From NCBI GenBank assembly GCA_037013685.1, contig CM072894.1, positions 5,520,841 through 5,584,840 on the forward strand: a stretch of DNA of 64,000 nt, in the 5' to 3' direction. Below, one piece after another: positions 24,498-36,551 of the stretch (its first letter is position 1; each line of letters begins with the position of its first letter). The notes beneath the pieces are model-generated. The model made no database searches, was not told the DNA's origin, and was given only the letters and a program-made list of their open reading frames with translations. Both the position numbers and the translations under genes were made by a program. This DNA comes from Acridotheres tristis (taxonomy: Eukaryota; Chordata; Aves; Passeriformes; Sturnidae).

Positions 24498-27400
24498 AAG
24501 AAATTCCATTAGCTCGAGTGTGGTGATGTTAATCCTCATTTACATGAGCATTGTCGACAGAGGACAGCAGCCCTCTGTACCTCATCTGAAAATATAATTG
24601 CTCTGTGCATTTAGAGATTGATCAGAACCTCCTGGAGTCAAGGAAAAGCCACTCAGTGATTTCAGGTTTTGGGCACTTGTTAGAGACTTCTCTTTCATGC
24701 TGAGCTACAGATAAATAGCCTTAACAGCAATGATCAAGCAATGCTGGTCCTTTCAGAAGATGAATTTGCTGGGGAAGAGAAATGGAAGTTTATGTGAGAG
24801 GTGCTGTAATCTGAAGGATAAACCATTGTTTTCTTAACAGCAGTAGTTATCTCAGTAGACTGCACTTTTATCACTGAATAACAAACCATCTTTAAATCTC
24901 TGCTCAAAGTTGGCTGCCACTAAAATACTTGTAATGCTTTGAGCAGGTAGGAAAACATGTTCATTAAGGTCAAGGATCAGAGTCTTCTCTTTGGTAGGGA
25001 AATCTCCATCAAGTGAATGTCTCTATTATGATAAAATAAGGAAGTAAACTACAAGGAGGTCATTGACTGTAAGAAGCAATTTTCTAGCTCTTATTGCCTC
25101 TGAAACTCTACAGTGTAATTCACAAACAAAAGCATAAATCAACAGCAACCTTTTCCAGCAGGTTAGCGGGGAATGGGGAGAGATGAAGGCACATAACACA
25201 GGATATTAAATTGCCATGACCAATTTTCTATAATCATTCTTAAAAGAAAGCAGAACATCTCCTCTTTACAATTACAAAGATATTTTGCAAAATCCTGCGT
25301 ATTTTAGGCGTTTCAGAGCATCCAATATAATCACTCTTTCTGCTGTGAAAAGTATGAGCAAGCAAACAAACAAATGCAAGCACTCATATATATTCCTCTG
25401 CCACGCCAGTGAATTTTCCTATCACACGCATGACTGCTCCCTATTCTGGCACTTATTTTATCACAACATTTACAGAGGCTTCTAGCACATGAACAAGTAG
25501 TTTCAAGAAAAGTATGTAGAGCCTGCCATGTCTCATAAATACAATCCATTTCTTTCATCTCTTGATAGTATATGCTCAACTCTAACAATTCTGCAGACTC
25601 AGCTGTTGGGATTATTTATAAATTGTATAAGTTTGCATTTCCCAACATCTCTCACAGTAAAAATTATCTCAGTGTTTTGATGCTTCTTCAGCGAGAAGTG
25701 CTTCTTACCATCCTCACAGACTTATATTGTTTTAATGAAGATGAATTTAATTGTAGAATCATGACCTTCTGAACTTACCTTTTAACTTTGAAAAATTGTT
25801 GTCTTGATTTCAGGGGTTTGTAATGTGTTGGAATTAAGTCAGGATATCAGTGGTCCAAGCTGCTCACACAGGTACCTTCCCTCCTGACAGACCCCTCACA
25901 AATGTCCCAGTCTGTGGATCATGTGTAGTTTTATAATATTTTAGAATGAGGGTGTGCATTGAAGGTTCCGGGTAATTAGTAAGAGAGGAAAACATTTATG
26001 GCCAGGACATAAACCTGTGCTGATTTGGTGGAGCTTCCCAGACAATTAAGGAATCTTTTTGTGTGTGTATGTACATGTAAGTTTATAATTAATTAATAAA
26101 CTGTGCTGTGAAAGTGTCAGAAATAGAAACTGGCTCTTGAGGACTTATCAGTGAAGGAGAAATTGAAAGGGAAAATAGAATGTAGAATGTAAGTATATTC
26201 AGTAGCAGAATCTTAGGAAAATATCTACTCCCATATCTTGAAATTAAACTGCATGTCCTCTTTGAATTAATTTTAAGGAACTTACACTGTGTGTTAGGAC
26301 AGTCATAATTAACTTTACCCATCAGCTGGTGCAGTAAGTTACTTTTAGCTTAATATATAATTCTGTTCAATGCTAACATTGGAGATGGCCATTTTTACCT
26401 GGCAGGAAACTTGATGCTACAAAAAGCCAAAATTTACAGAGAAAACAAGGGGTATCGAGTCACTATCTCAGTAAGGGGGTTGTAAACAAATTTCAGCCTT
26501 CTGGAGTAGGGTTGGTCCCCTGCAACCCCAGGACTTCTGACAGCCCAAAGGATGTGGCAGGGAGAGATATCCCTGGGACATCACCAGCACGTCCAAGGAA
26601 GGTATGCTGCTGTTACACCAGTTGTTCATAAAGAATATTTAACATCTTAGAGAGAATGCAATGCAATAATCTGGAAGAGCCTGCATGTGGCAAGGAGACA
26701 TGAGTGAGTGCCAATGACACCTCAGTGCTGCTGTGCTCCTCCAGACACAGGCAAAGGAGGATGAGGATGTGGGATCCGTGGTGCTCTTCCCTCTCTGCTC
26801 TCTCAGTGTTTTGCCCATCCCACATAGCACTCACATCTCCCCCGTCTACTTAAATCATCATTCAAATTGCAATTAAATTCAGAATTAAGTGCCTTGCAAA
26901 CAAAACGGAGGAGCTAAGCAGGAGCATCTCTGCCATACTGTGTCCTCACAACTTTCACCATTGTAAATAGCCATGCTCAAGTAAGTAAGCATGACTTAAG
27001 GAGAAATAAATGCTTCCTTCACATTCCGCGAATTTTCCTTTCTTCTTTTTGCTGGGTAAAGCTTCGAGGAGGACCTTAATTTCCGGTAAGAGACTGACTT
27101 GGATGTATCCATAAAAGTTCACTTATTTGAATCTTTGTTTCTCTTTAAGAACCATTTCAAAAAGGAGGAGATATTTTTTTCATTTTTGATAAAGCTATTC
27201 TAGGAAAATAGTTCAGAATATTTCACCTGTGAAATTAAAGTGCAGAAAATAACTAATATCAGCAAAATACTGTGAGCAATTTTGTTGTTTGACTAGGACA
27301 GAATAGGAAAATTGCAACAAAACTTCAGACAAACCCACTTTTTTTTTTTATATTTGTGATGTATTTTTGTAAGGTAGAGGTTGTAAACCAGAAACTTGTG

Positions 27401-27723
27401 GAGTGTGTACAATCATTTTTCTTTTTATTTGATGTAATCTTAAACTCAGTCATGTGTGTAGTCTCTGGGTAAAACCTTTCTAAATGAAAAGTGATGAAAC
27501 ACAAAACGAGCAAACATTAACAGGCAGACAAAACCTTATAAATGGAAATGATGGCTAACAGCTTTTTTTCTTGTAAATATACTGATTTCATCTGTAATTA
27601 TAAGAATAATCTATATTTGTGAGATTTTTTCTTATGTCTTATCTAATTGCATTTTAAACATGTTTTGCTATGATATTCACTCTTTCTTAAAACTGCCTTT
27701 TACTCTTTTTTTTTTGTTCTGAT
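24498..27723. other. Non-coding unique sequence, no gene seen
   Basis: AT-rich unique DNA with frames below 90 codons. A run resembling the 5' end of U1 RNA (TTACCTGGCAGG near 26394) has no further U1 similarity and is not called. A pyrimidine/T run (T10) near 27708 precedes the next CR1 copy. Confidence 0.65.
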
Positions 27724-27976
27724 AGGACAAGGGTGAATAGCTTAAGCTAGGGTAGGTTTAGATGAAATATTTGAGAAAGAATTGTTCCCTGTGAGGGTGG
27801 TGAAGCCCTGGCACAGGCTGCCCAGAGAAGCTGTGGCTGCCCCATCCCTGGAAGTGTCCAAGGCCAGGCTGGATGGGGTTTGGAGGAAAGTGGGATAATG
27901 GAAGGTGTCCCTGCCCATGCAGGGGGTTGGAATGAGATATTTTTTCAAGTCCTTTTCCATTCTGAGGTTCTGTGGT
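27724..27976 (+). mobile_element. CR1 LINE 3' fragment
   Basis: Starts in the family segment reading ACAAGGGTGAATAGCTTAAG, then GGTAGGTTTAGAT. It continues with the strongly conserved CTGGCACAGGCTGCCCAGAG and AAGTGTCCAAGGCCAGGCTGG blocks, and ends with a diverged TTCCATTCTGAGGTTCTGTG tail. About 250 bp, heavily 5'-truncated, with no coding remnant. Same 3'-end type as the copies at 38.7, 45.2 and 57.9 kb. Confidence 0.94.
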
Positions 27977-30900
27977 GCTGCTCCCATGCTTGCTGTCCCT
28001 GCACCTCAGTGGTGCTTTTGTAGTGGGTCCAGGTGAGCTTCACCTCACTGATTTAAAAGTTATATTTCCTCAATCTTTTTGCAATTGAATTTCTTTGTGT
28101 ATAAATGGAAGGGCATTGCCAGCAGGACCCCTGTTTTCAGCTGAGAATCCCTTCCCATAAATTATCCCAAGTCTGCATAGCAATGAGGCCATTTCTATGG
28201 AAATAGGTGAGGTGCTGTTCTTCTGCTGGCTGTGCAGCAGCTCATGAACTGCAATTCACATTGTGAGAAGTGCCTCGTGAATTAGATCAGAAGCACGGCT
28301 GGGACACTGGTAATCTCCGACTTCCTTTGATAAATACCACTCTGCACTTGGGGGTGGTGAAAGAGGCAAGAGGTGCAAGTGATGATAATGCCAGGGGAAT
28401 TAAGTGTTATTGTAGATAATGGTCTGCTCCTTGTCTGCTCATAAACACAGGGGGACAGCAGAGACCTTTATCAAAAGGTAGAGCGAGCTCAAATGTCTTT
28501 ACTTTCATAAAGGGAGATGCCTTTTTACTTTTGGGTGATGTATTAGTGAGTCTTATTAATTAAACCAAAGTATCTCCAGTACATGAGCAGGTACTTACCC
28601 AACTAAGAAAGCTGTATGTTCTAATTTCCCTAGATAATGAGAATTTCTGAGAGACAGGCAATGTGCTGATTTATTAAAAATATGGTTGTCTTAGATTTTA
28701 TTCTAAAGCAACTTTCTTAGCAAATGCAAGTAAGTTCAGGAAGAAATAGCATGTTTTTTTGGTGTGTGGCCTCCAGTGAACAGCAATAATTGCAACAAAG
28801 CCACGGTAGAACTTTAGCCAGTATTAATTAATTTTGAACTTCACCATTTAGTGAGTAAAGGCTGCAATTTGGGTAGGTATGTTCTAGAGTGCTAAGTCTG
28901 TAAATTGGTAATCTGAAGCTAATTTCTAATAAAGGAGCTACTGAACTCCTAGGAATACATGACACTGTACTCCCAGCTACCAGTCATTGAATAACATAAC
29001 TGATTTTGGTAATTTTTCCATCAGAACCTGAATGAAAATTATTAGTTATATGAAACATTTCATACAGCAAAAAAAAATGCTGTTGCCTATATATGCACAC
29101 CCACCCATTTCTATGTGTAAGTGACAGCTTTTGTCATTTTATTTGGAATACTCAAGACTGCTTTTGGCTCTAAAAAACACTGTTCTTTCAGTCTTGTAAA
29201 TTATTAAAAATTTCCTCATTATTAGAGGGAACAAATTTGTGAGAATAGGAAGAGCTAAACATAAAGAACTGTATTTGAACATCTGTAAAGGTGAAGGGAT
29301 TTCTTTTCCTGTGGACTGAATTGCAGCACATTGTAACTCAGTTTTTATTGTAAGATCTTCCACACATTTTCATACTTTTAAGTGAGTGAGGAAGGGGGAA
29401 GGGGAAAATACAAAACAAAAAATAGAAGTGGATGAATATACCTTGATTTATTTTGATTAGTTGTAATTTGACAGTAAAAAAAAAATTGGATTGGCTACTT
29501 TAGATGGCTATAGTTGAACAAAAATTTGCCATAATATAGAAAACTTGCAGTTCTGCTCCCCTTTATAATTAGGGTCATTCTGTTTCTTGGGCAGCAATTT
29601 AGGGTTTTGAACTGCTGGTGTGTGGATGGTTCCTCTCACTCTCTTTTCCATAAATAAAGAACACTGTTTAGGATATTATAGATTTTCCTTGGTCAGTGAA
29701 TGAGCTGCTTAAACTCTTACACCTGACATTCTGGGGGGAAAAAAAGTGAATTGCAGACTGGAGGAGCTAGGGAGAGGGAAAAAAATGAAGAGGGAATGGA
29801 ATTCTGACCCTTCCCTGTAGAACTGACACTGTATTTATCCCACGGAGTTCCCTAGCTCCAGGGAGGAGGAGAAGGAATGCTCCTTGCTTGTACACAGAGA
29901 TCTGACAGGGGTATTCATCTTGAACTTTGCCCACCTGGTTATTACTGCACCAGGATGAAATATTGAGCAGTGGCTTTCCTTCTGAGCAAGAGGAAAATGG
30001 AAAAAAAGAACAAAAAACCCAAAACAAACAAAGGAAGGAACAGAAATAGAATACAAGTGGAGATTTTTCTTACTATGTGAGCTCTGTCTGTTGTCTCCCA
30101 TCTCTCCCCCAGAAGATGCAATTTGGAATGAAGTGTATTAAAAAAAAAATTCTTTAAAGAGCCTTCACAAATTGTGCAGTGTATTTATTTATACACATTT
30201 CACCCTGACTCATTACACATCATCATGAGGCTCCCCAGGCTATGCATAGAAAGAAGAACAGGCATAAATCAAACTGGATGCAGCTCTTCCCTTCAATGAT
30301 TTTCAGATTCCACCTCACCCACCCCCACCCCATAATGGACACAGAGAATGTATTTTTTCCTTATAACTCACAGATGGGATGCTGTTCCTTATATTATAAT
30401 TTTTGTTATCCAGTAATAATGATAATCCTCATTGCCTATGTATTTTAAATCAGGCTATAATTGTGGTGATGTGAGCTATTATTTTTTGCCATTTTTCATC
30501 AAATCTCTTGAGAATTTATCTTTCTAGCAAGTAGTTGACATTAAACGTTTCAGTCAACTTTTGAGATGAAAAGTTTCTGGTAAATAATTCTTGAGTGCTT
30601 TATTCCTCTGCATTTCACTCTATGTCTGGAAAAGAATCCAGCCTTTAAAGTATGCAACCCAAATGTATATTTTTTTCCTTTCCTGTGGGGAGAGCATATA
30701 AAAAAATAAACTCTCTTTGAATAGTCTGCTGAAATCAGAATTGAATTCAAAGTCTTCTGGGGAGTGGTTTTTTTTTTTTTTTTTTTGCAATCTGTATCTT
30801 CAGTAATTTTAACGAATTCCCTGTGGGCGGTATTCTTTCTGCCTCATTTTAGCCTTGTCTCCTGAAACAATCTGTCTAGACTCTTTTATGCTCAATGAAG

Positions 30901-33900
30901 TGAGAGAGGTTTCCCTGGAGGATGGAGCACATGGCACCTAAGTGAGGGTTCTGCTTTGAATTTCTCCTCTGAGAAAAAGGATTTGTCCACTCCCTTGTCA
31001 ATACAAGGACATGCCTGTGTCTCCTATTTCAAATTTATTGCTGAGTACCTTTTAGTCAAATTCTGTTGTCCTTTTGAGTTGAGATTGGTTGCTTGGTTTA
31101 GTTTTATTTCCTAATAGAGATGCTGATCTTTAAAATATATCATGGAAGGGCTGTGCCACTGCAAGCCAAGAATTCAGAGACTCCCCCGTGGTCTGTATAG
31201 TTCACCAGATATCTGACAATATGCTGAAAAAGCCAGGTGTTCCTGGCCAAAAGTTGAGTAAGAGAGCAGTTTTTGGAAAGTAAATAGTAAATAGTTTTGA
31301 TATGAGAGAGAAATGTTTACCAAGGGCATGAAAGGGAGCCCTTGATAGACCAGTAAGGAGGATGCTGCTGCTGGGCTTTGTCCAAGGCAGACTGAAGTTA
31401 GTTATCTTCTTCTTTTTTTTTTTTTTTACATTTTTTTTCCCTCTCTGATGTTTCTTCGTGTCAGTGTGTGGAAGAAAGTGAAGATTTAGTGAAAATGACA
31501 GGCAAGGCTGAGGGGAGGTAAGGTCCCCTCTCAGACCCACTAACTGATGAATTGAGTCAACACGAGTTAAGATTCAGCTTTATCATTTAGAAGGAATTAT
31601 GTGAGCAGAGAGGAAGGATATGAGACACCCTTTTCCCCCAAAACCATTGTAAGCTGAGAGAAAGATGATTCTTTCCTGCACAGGACTCTCTCAGGACTTG
31701 TCTCAGGGCATGTTTGTTCAACTGCTTATGGATTCTGCCAGAATGCTCCCAGCTCACATTTTAGATGTCAGTGGAGGTGAGAATTGAATCTCGCTGCTGT
31801 TCAGGTTGGTAAAAATCATCCACATTTATAATATTAATTAACAGTGGATATTTAACCTTTATAGACCAGGAGGATTTTTTTTTTTAATTTCCAAAGAATA
31901 TTACAAAAAGACTCTTTTCCACACTGTTTTGTGGTGGCACTTTGAAAATTTGTGTAATTCTCTTTGATCAGTGCTGATCTCAGTGCTAAGCATTTTGCAT
32001 TTTTTCCATCTTCATTTTTTTAAGTTAAAAATAACTAAGCACTCTCTCCAAACGGAGTGTAGCATTTATTTAGTCTTTGGGGCAAAAATGATTCTTTTTA
32101 ATGTAAAAATCTGTACATTGCTATGTCTAGCAATTTTGAGCAAAGTCAGAATAAATTACAACTTCTAGCAATTTAAAGTGATACAGTAGAATATAAAACA
32201 AAAGCAGGAGGTGGAAACATGTAGTTGTAAGGACTTTCATCTTCCTACCAGTAAAAATCATCAGCTTAGGTAATGATAAAATGAGATTCTTCAGGTTGTA
32301 TGCAATACAGTCCCCTCTCCTTTAATTTTTTTCTTATGACAGCACGATTTAAAAAAAAAATTTAAAAAATTCAAGTATACTGTATATGAAGTTGGAATAA
32401 TGGTTAACAATCACCTATCTCAGTTGTCCTGCACCACTGAACAGCTGAAAAACTTTGGAGGAGGGCTCAAAACCCAGGCTTTTCCTTTTGCTCACCACTT
32501 CCCCAGCTATTAAGACAGATTGCTTCTTTTTGCAGCTCTGTAATGCACTGGCTGTCTCTTTGGTGTACTTTTTGAAAGAATAAATGCACTCCCAAAGGAA
32601 TTCCTGCCAGGAGGGAGAGTGCTTCTCCCCAGAGCTCCTGGAGCCATCAGCTGGGGCAAAGTTGGTGATGCTGGTGCTCATTCAGCTCACAGGGGCTCAG
32701 GCAGCACCACTGAATTTCCAGGCCCACGTGAACTTTCAGATAATAAAGGCCAAACAAATTGATGTCTGCACCTACATTTGGTGAGTTGAAGATGGTACAG
32801 GAAAGCTTTATAATGAGAATTGTTTGGTGATTAATCCCAGTTCAACTTGCAGCTGTCCACTGATTCCTTTCTTGGAGAGGCACTATCTCATTTTTCAGCA
32901 TTTTTCCCGCGGTTGAACAAGATGGAGCCTCAGTTTATAATAAATCTGTGTAATTTAGACAATAACTTTGACTGCTTTAGATTAGAAGGGCACTTTTAAA
33001 AATTTCAGATTATATGTAAATGCAAAAAGGTTATTTATATGGAGGAAAAATAGGAATAAACAGATATTTTGAAGAGCCAAGCCTATCTATCTGAGGATTC
33101 AGAGCAGGTTTGCTGGAGAGGGCTTTCTGAAAATGCCATTAATTTCACTGGAGAAATCTCTTACAGCATCCAGTTCTTGTCCTATGTTAGATCAGGTCCC
33201 ACAAGTTATTTTCATCTACTTCCCCATTCACTGTGTTGGTCACTGCTGCTCTGCTTTACAAATCTCTAAGGTCCTAACCATGATGGATATCTAATATCCT
33301 TTATGTTCAGTTTAAAATAAACCACCTCACTCCACTCCACAGTGCTTTGAAGTAGATTTAATGCTTTCAAGTATAATTTGGCATACTTTTGTATGATAAA
33401 GATAGTATAACTAATTTCTTCACAAAAATGCTGTTTCTGGAGATCAGCATGTGTAGGGAAAATAATTAGGTAATTTTTAAAGGCTGAAGGCAGATACTAT
33501 TAATCTATTTAATTTTGGTTTAATAAACTCAGGTATAACATGTGGGTGAACTTATGCTGCTTGTGTTACAGTGATAAATATAAGAGTATTGCAGTTACTA
33601 GACAAATTATTTGCATTATATATGTTGTTCTTTATTAAATGTCTGACACCAGACTGTTGTCATAATTCTACAATTTTTTTCAATGTTATTTAAGTAATAG
33701 CAATTTCACTCAAGTTTAGGATACCAAATACTTCATTTCAGCAATTTAAACTGAACAATATATAAATCCTCACCTGTATCTGTAGTTTGATTTGGGCTAG
33801 GCACTGTACTAAGTTTTAACATTTCAGTGTACAAAATTTTCTTTGATAAACCTGCAGCCCAATCATGTAAAGTTATTCAGACGGCATTAAATATTACTTT

Positions 33901-35310
33901 TTTTTCTTTGCTACATTAGGTATAGTTTTCTTCCGGTGTCTTGACAGTATCTTTGAAGGAAACCACTTTTGCAGAGGTTTTTGTCTCGTCTTCCCATCCA
34001 TAGTGGCATAACAAAGCCGTGTAACACTATCCAAATGAGTTTGCCTCCTACCTGTGTGATCTGCTCTGTTGTGATGCAGAGGACACAAGTGACATTTCCC
34101 AAATTTTTCAGTGATAAATCATGATCTGTATTGATCAGTACCACTCAGCTAGTAGCCCAACAGCAATGTTCTTTCATTTTAGTCTGGTGCAAGGAAGGGA
34201 AAAATCTGCCAAATATTTGGTGTTTATTTAGAAACATTTGGAAATCTGCTTGGGAAGTTGGCACCAAATTAAGTTTGCTGACATTACAGGTAAAGGAGAA
34301 AATTGTGCTTGAGAGTGTAAAGAAAACAGAGGTTTAATTACTTGCTTTTTGTGGCTGTTGAAATTTAACTTATTGAAACAGCCCATCATAGCTGTACGTA
34401 ATAGTGCCTGGAAGAGATTTTCTGTTTTCTTTCCATCATTAATGGCTGCAAAGCTGAGTAGACGTGGAAAACAGGAAGTGAAAACCAGAGCTTATATTAA
34501 TGTGTGTTGAAATTCCAAAGAGGTGTATTTCAAGCGTGAGGGTATTCATCTTTTCCTTCATAAAAAATATTTTTTAAAGATGCCACTGGGAATGGTATCT
34601 ATATATGGATATTATGTGTTTTTAGAGTATGTTGTTTGAGATGCACCACATGATAAGGAGTCACTAATTTTCTCAAAATTCATACTTTGTAGAAGTTCTG
34701 AGAGTGGATAATGTGGGCTGGAGACCTCTTGATCCAACTTCTCTCCAGTCCAACAGCTTTTTTGGCAGTCTGAGCTAAAAGCAAGTCATTAAGATTAACT
34801 ATTATTAAACCTTGTTGTCCTCTAAAAGTATCTCATTCAAACAACAGGAACAATATCATACGAATTGTCAAAAAGTTAAAAATAAACAAGTGTTTAAATT
34901 ACATAAAGTTTGAAAAATAGCAGTAATCCAAGTTATTAGCAATAATAGAAAACCAGGAAACATCAGTATAACTGAATTCTCTAAAATCTAAAATAAGCTA
35001 AAAATCTTACTGTGTTTATCCATGCCCATGACAAAGAAGTGGATAAGGAATAATAAATAAATTAAAAAACCCCAGACATGCTTTTCAGAAAACCAGGAAT
35101 ACATGTTCCAGAAGCTTTTCCTAGCACAGACCCCCTTGTACAACTCGATAGTTTTTCCCTTTAATTGAATTCCCCTTTCAATCTGGTTGGTGTTTTGGGC
35201 TGCTATTTAAAAGATTTGTCTCCAGGGAAACAAGATGTGTGTGGGACCGAGAGACTCTGACTGACAAACTCCAGTGTGGTTGCAGGCAGAAAAAAGTGAC
35301 TCTGGAAAAA
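27977..35310. other. Non-coding unique sequence, no gene seen
   Basis: AT-rich unique DNA. Homopolymers include T15 at 31413-31427 and an A-rich run with C islands at about 30000-30035. Frames are short. A CR1-like scrap may lie at about 34712-34750 (GGCTGGAGACCTCTTGATCCAAC resembles the reverse of a CR1 3' end), but it is too short to call. Confidence 0.6.
30768..30786. repeat. Poly(T)19 tract
   Basis: An uninterrupted run of 19 T in unique sequence. There is no adjoining retrotransposed body that I can recognise, so it is not evidence of a processed pseudogene on the reverse strand. Confidence 0.9.
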
Positions 35311-35484
35311 ATGACACTGTGGGCTTCCATATTTTTCCTTCTCTGGGGCTTCCAGCTGGCTGAGCTGAGAAGTCAGGTAGTGATTTTTCCAGCTGCCAGT
35401 GTTTTGGCTCAGCATGGGAAGAGCACAGAAATGAGCTCTGCTGTGGTTCTCCCTCTCATTGCCACGCAGCAGCGCCGGCTGTGA
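35311..35484 (+). other. Small ORF with signal-peptide-like N-terminus (unproven)
   Basis: From the ATG at 35311 a 57-codon frame begins MTLW and continues with a hydrophobic core ASIFFLLWGFQLA, then ELRSQ. This has the n-, h- and c-regions of a secretory signal peptide. A weak donor-like CAG/GTAGTG falls after codon 22 (35376/35377), as expected if this were the first coding exon of a secreted or membrane protein. The ATG has A at -3 but not G at +4. The remainder of the frame is unremarkable. I do not recognise the peptide and see no promoter or CpG island nearby. Chance remains the more likely explanation. Confidence 0.12.
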
Positions 35485-36266
35485 CACCCGAGGTGGTGCC
35501 ACAAAAATTCAAAATTCATCTGGGTTTTCCTAATTTTTAAATAGGGAAAGGATACTTGCTCGTCTGTGGGCTTGATGTCTGGGGTTTTAGCTTTTATATT
35601 TTTTCAATATCTCTGCTGCTGAGTGTGTAACTTCATATCAGGTGTTAGTAAGTTCCCTTCACAGGGGAGTTGGACAAAACAATTCCATTCTAGCTGGAGA
35701 ATCAAGGACAATGGTAGCCAAAAAGCAGAAACAACAGCAAGGGAAAGGAGGCAAGCCATGGGGCTGAGACTTCATAACCTGGGGCTGTGTTTGGATAATT
35801 GACCCCAATATGTAAATGAACCAAAACTTATCAAAGTGTAAAAACTAGTGAGAGTTTTACAAATCCATCTTGAATTTGATTTGGCTCTTGCACTGCCCAA
35901 GGTGTATCCTTTCAATAAATTCCTATTTTATCCCTTTTACTCTGTCTGCTCTCTGTTCCAGGTCTGCCTTTCCAGGCAACAGGCTCTGTGCAATTCACAC
36001 CAGGATCATTCACACCGACCCTTGGTTGGAGCAGGGTGTTCTTTTCACCTTCTGGGGCTGTAGCTTGATGCAAGTCTCACACAGAATAGGTTAAGTATGT
36101 AAAATCATTCTTTACAGATCAGCCAATTACTTTAAATAGACTGTTCTCCCATGTGTGTGCACATATATGAACTATTTCATATATGAACTGATTTTTTCTA
36201 GGAAATTTGTTGGTACTGTTTGAAAATCAGATAAACCTCATGAGTGGGAACGTTGCTCAGTAAGAA
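35485..36266. other. Non-coding unique sequence, no gene seen
   Basis: Unique DNA. A 16-bp unit CATATATGAACTATTT is nearly duplicated at 36162-36190, as a short AT-rich local duplication. Two overlapping forward frames at 35848-36094 lack any recognisable feature. Confidence 0.6.
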
Positions 36267-36515
36267 ATGGCACAAAAGTCTGGTTTGTTCATGCTCCCTC
36301 TAGGAGAACCTTTCATTACTTTGATAGTTTTATTTTTGTATTATTGTATATACCTTGTAAGCTGTATTTATTTTGCATTTCTAAGTGTCTTTTGGGTTTT
36401 TATAGAAATAAATGTTCAGGACATATACATTACGTTAGGATTAGAATGGCCTGAGGCTTTTTATGGTCAAGTAGGATCTCGTTTCCCTGCCTTGGATCAG
36501 TCAGAAGCTGATTGA
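36267..36515 (+). other. Small ORF with one hydrophobic segment (unproven)
   Basis: An 82-codon frame starts at an ATG in a good context (G at -3, G at +4). After about 13 residues it has a long hydrophobic, Tyr/Phe/Leu/Ile-rich stretch of about 35 residues, followed by a more polar tail ending in Asp-Gln-Ser-Glu-Ala-Asp. T-rich DNA produces such stretches by chance, so the membrane-protein look is weak evidence. No homologue is recognised and no neighbouring exon is seen. Confidence 0.08.
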
Positions 36516-36536
36516 AAATGGCGTTGGGAGCTGGAC

Positions 36537-36551
36537 AGGTGAACTTCACCT
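36537..36551. promoter_or_regulatory. 15-bp palindrome AGGTGAA-C-TTCACCT
   Basis: A perfect inverted repeat of AGGTGAA around a central C. A near copy (AGGTGAGCTTCACCT, one mismatch to symmetry) lies at 28031-28045, with CAGGTGA...TTCACCTC shared. The half-site resembles T-box or nuclear-receptor-like half-sites, but no function can be assigned. Confidence 0.2.

Noticed and set aside
26390..26410. TTACCTGGCAGG resembling the 5' end of U1 snRNA
   Set aside because: Similarity stops after about 12 bases and no U1 body follows.
34712..34750. Possible reverse CR1 tail scrap
   Set aside because: Similarity is limited to about 25 bases with several mismatches, not separable from chance by eye.
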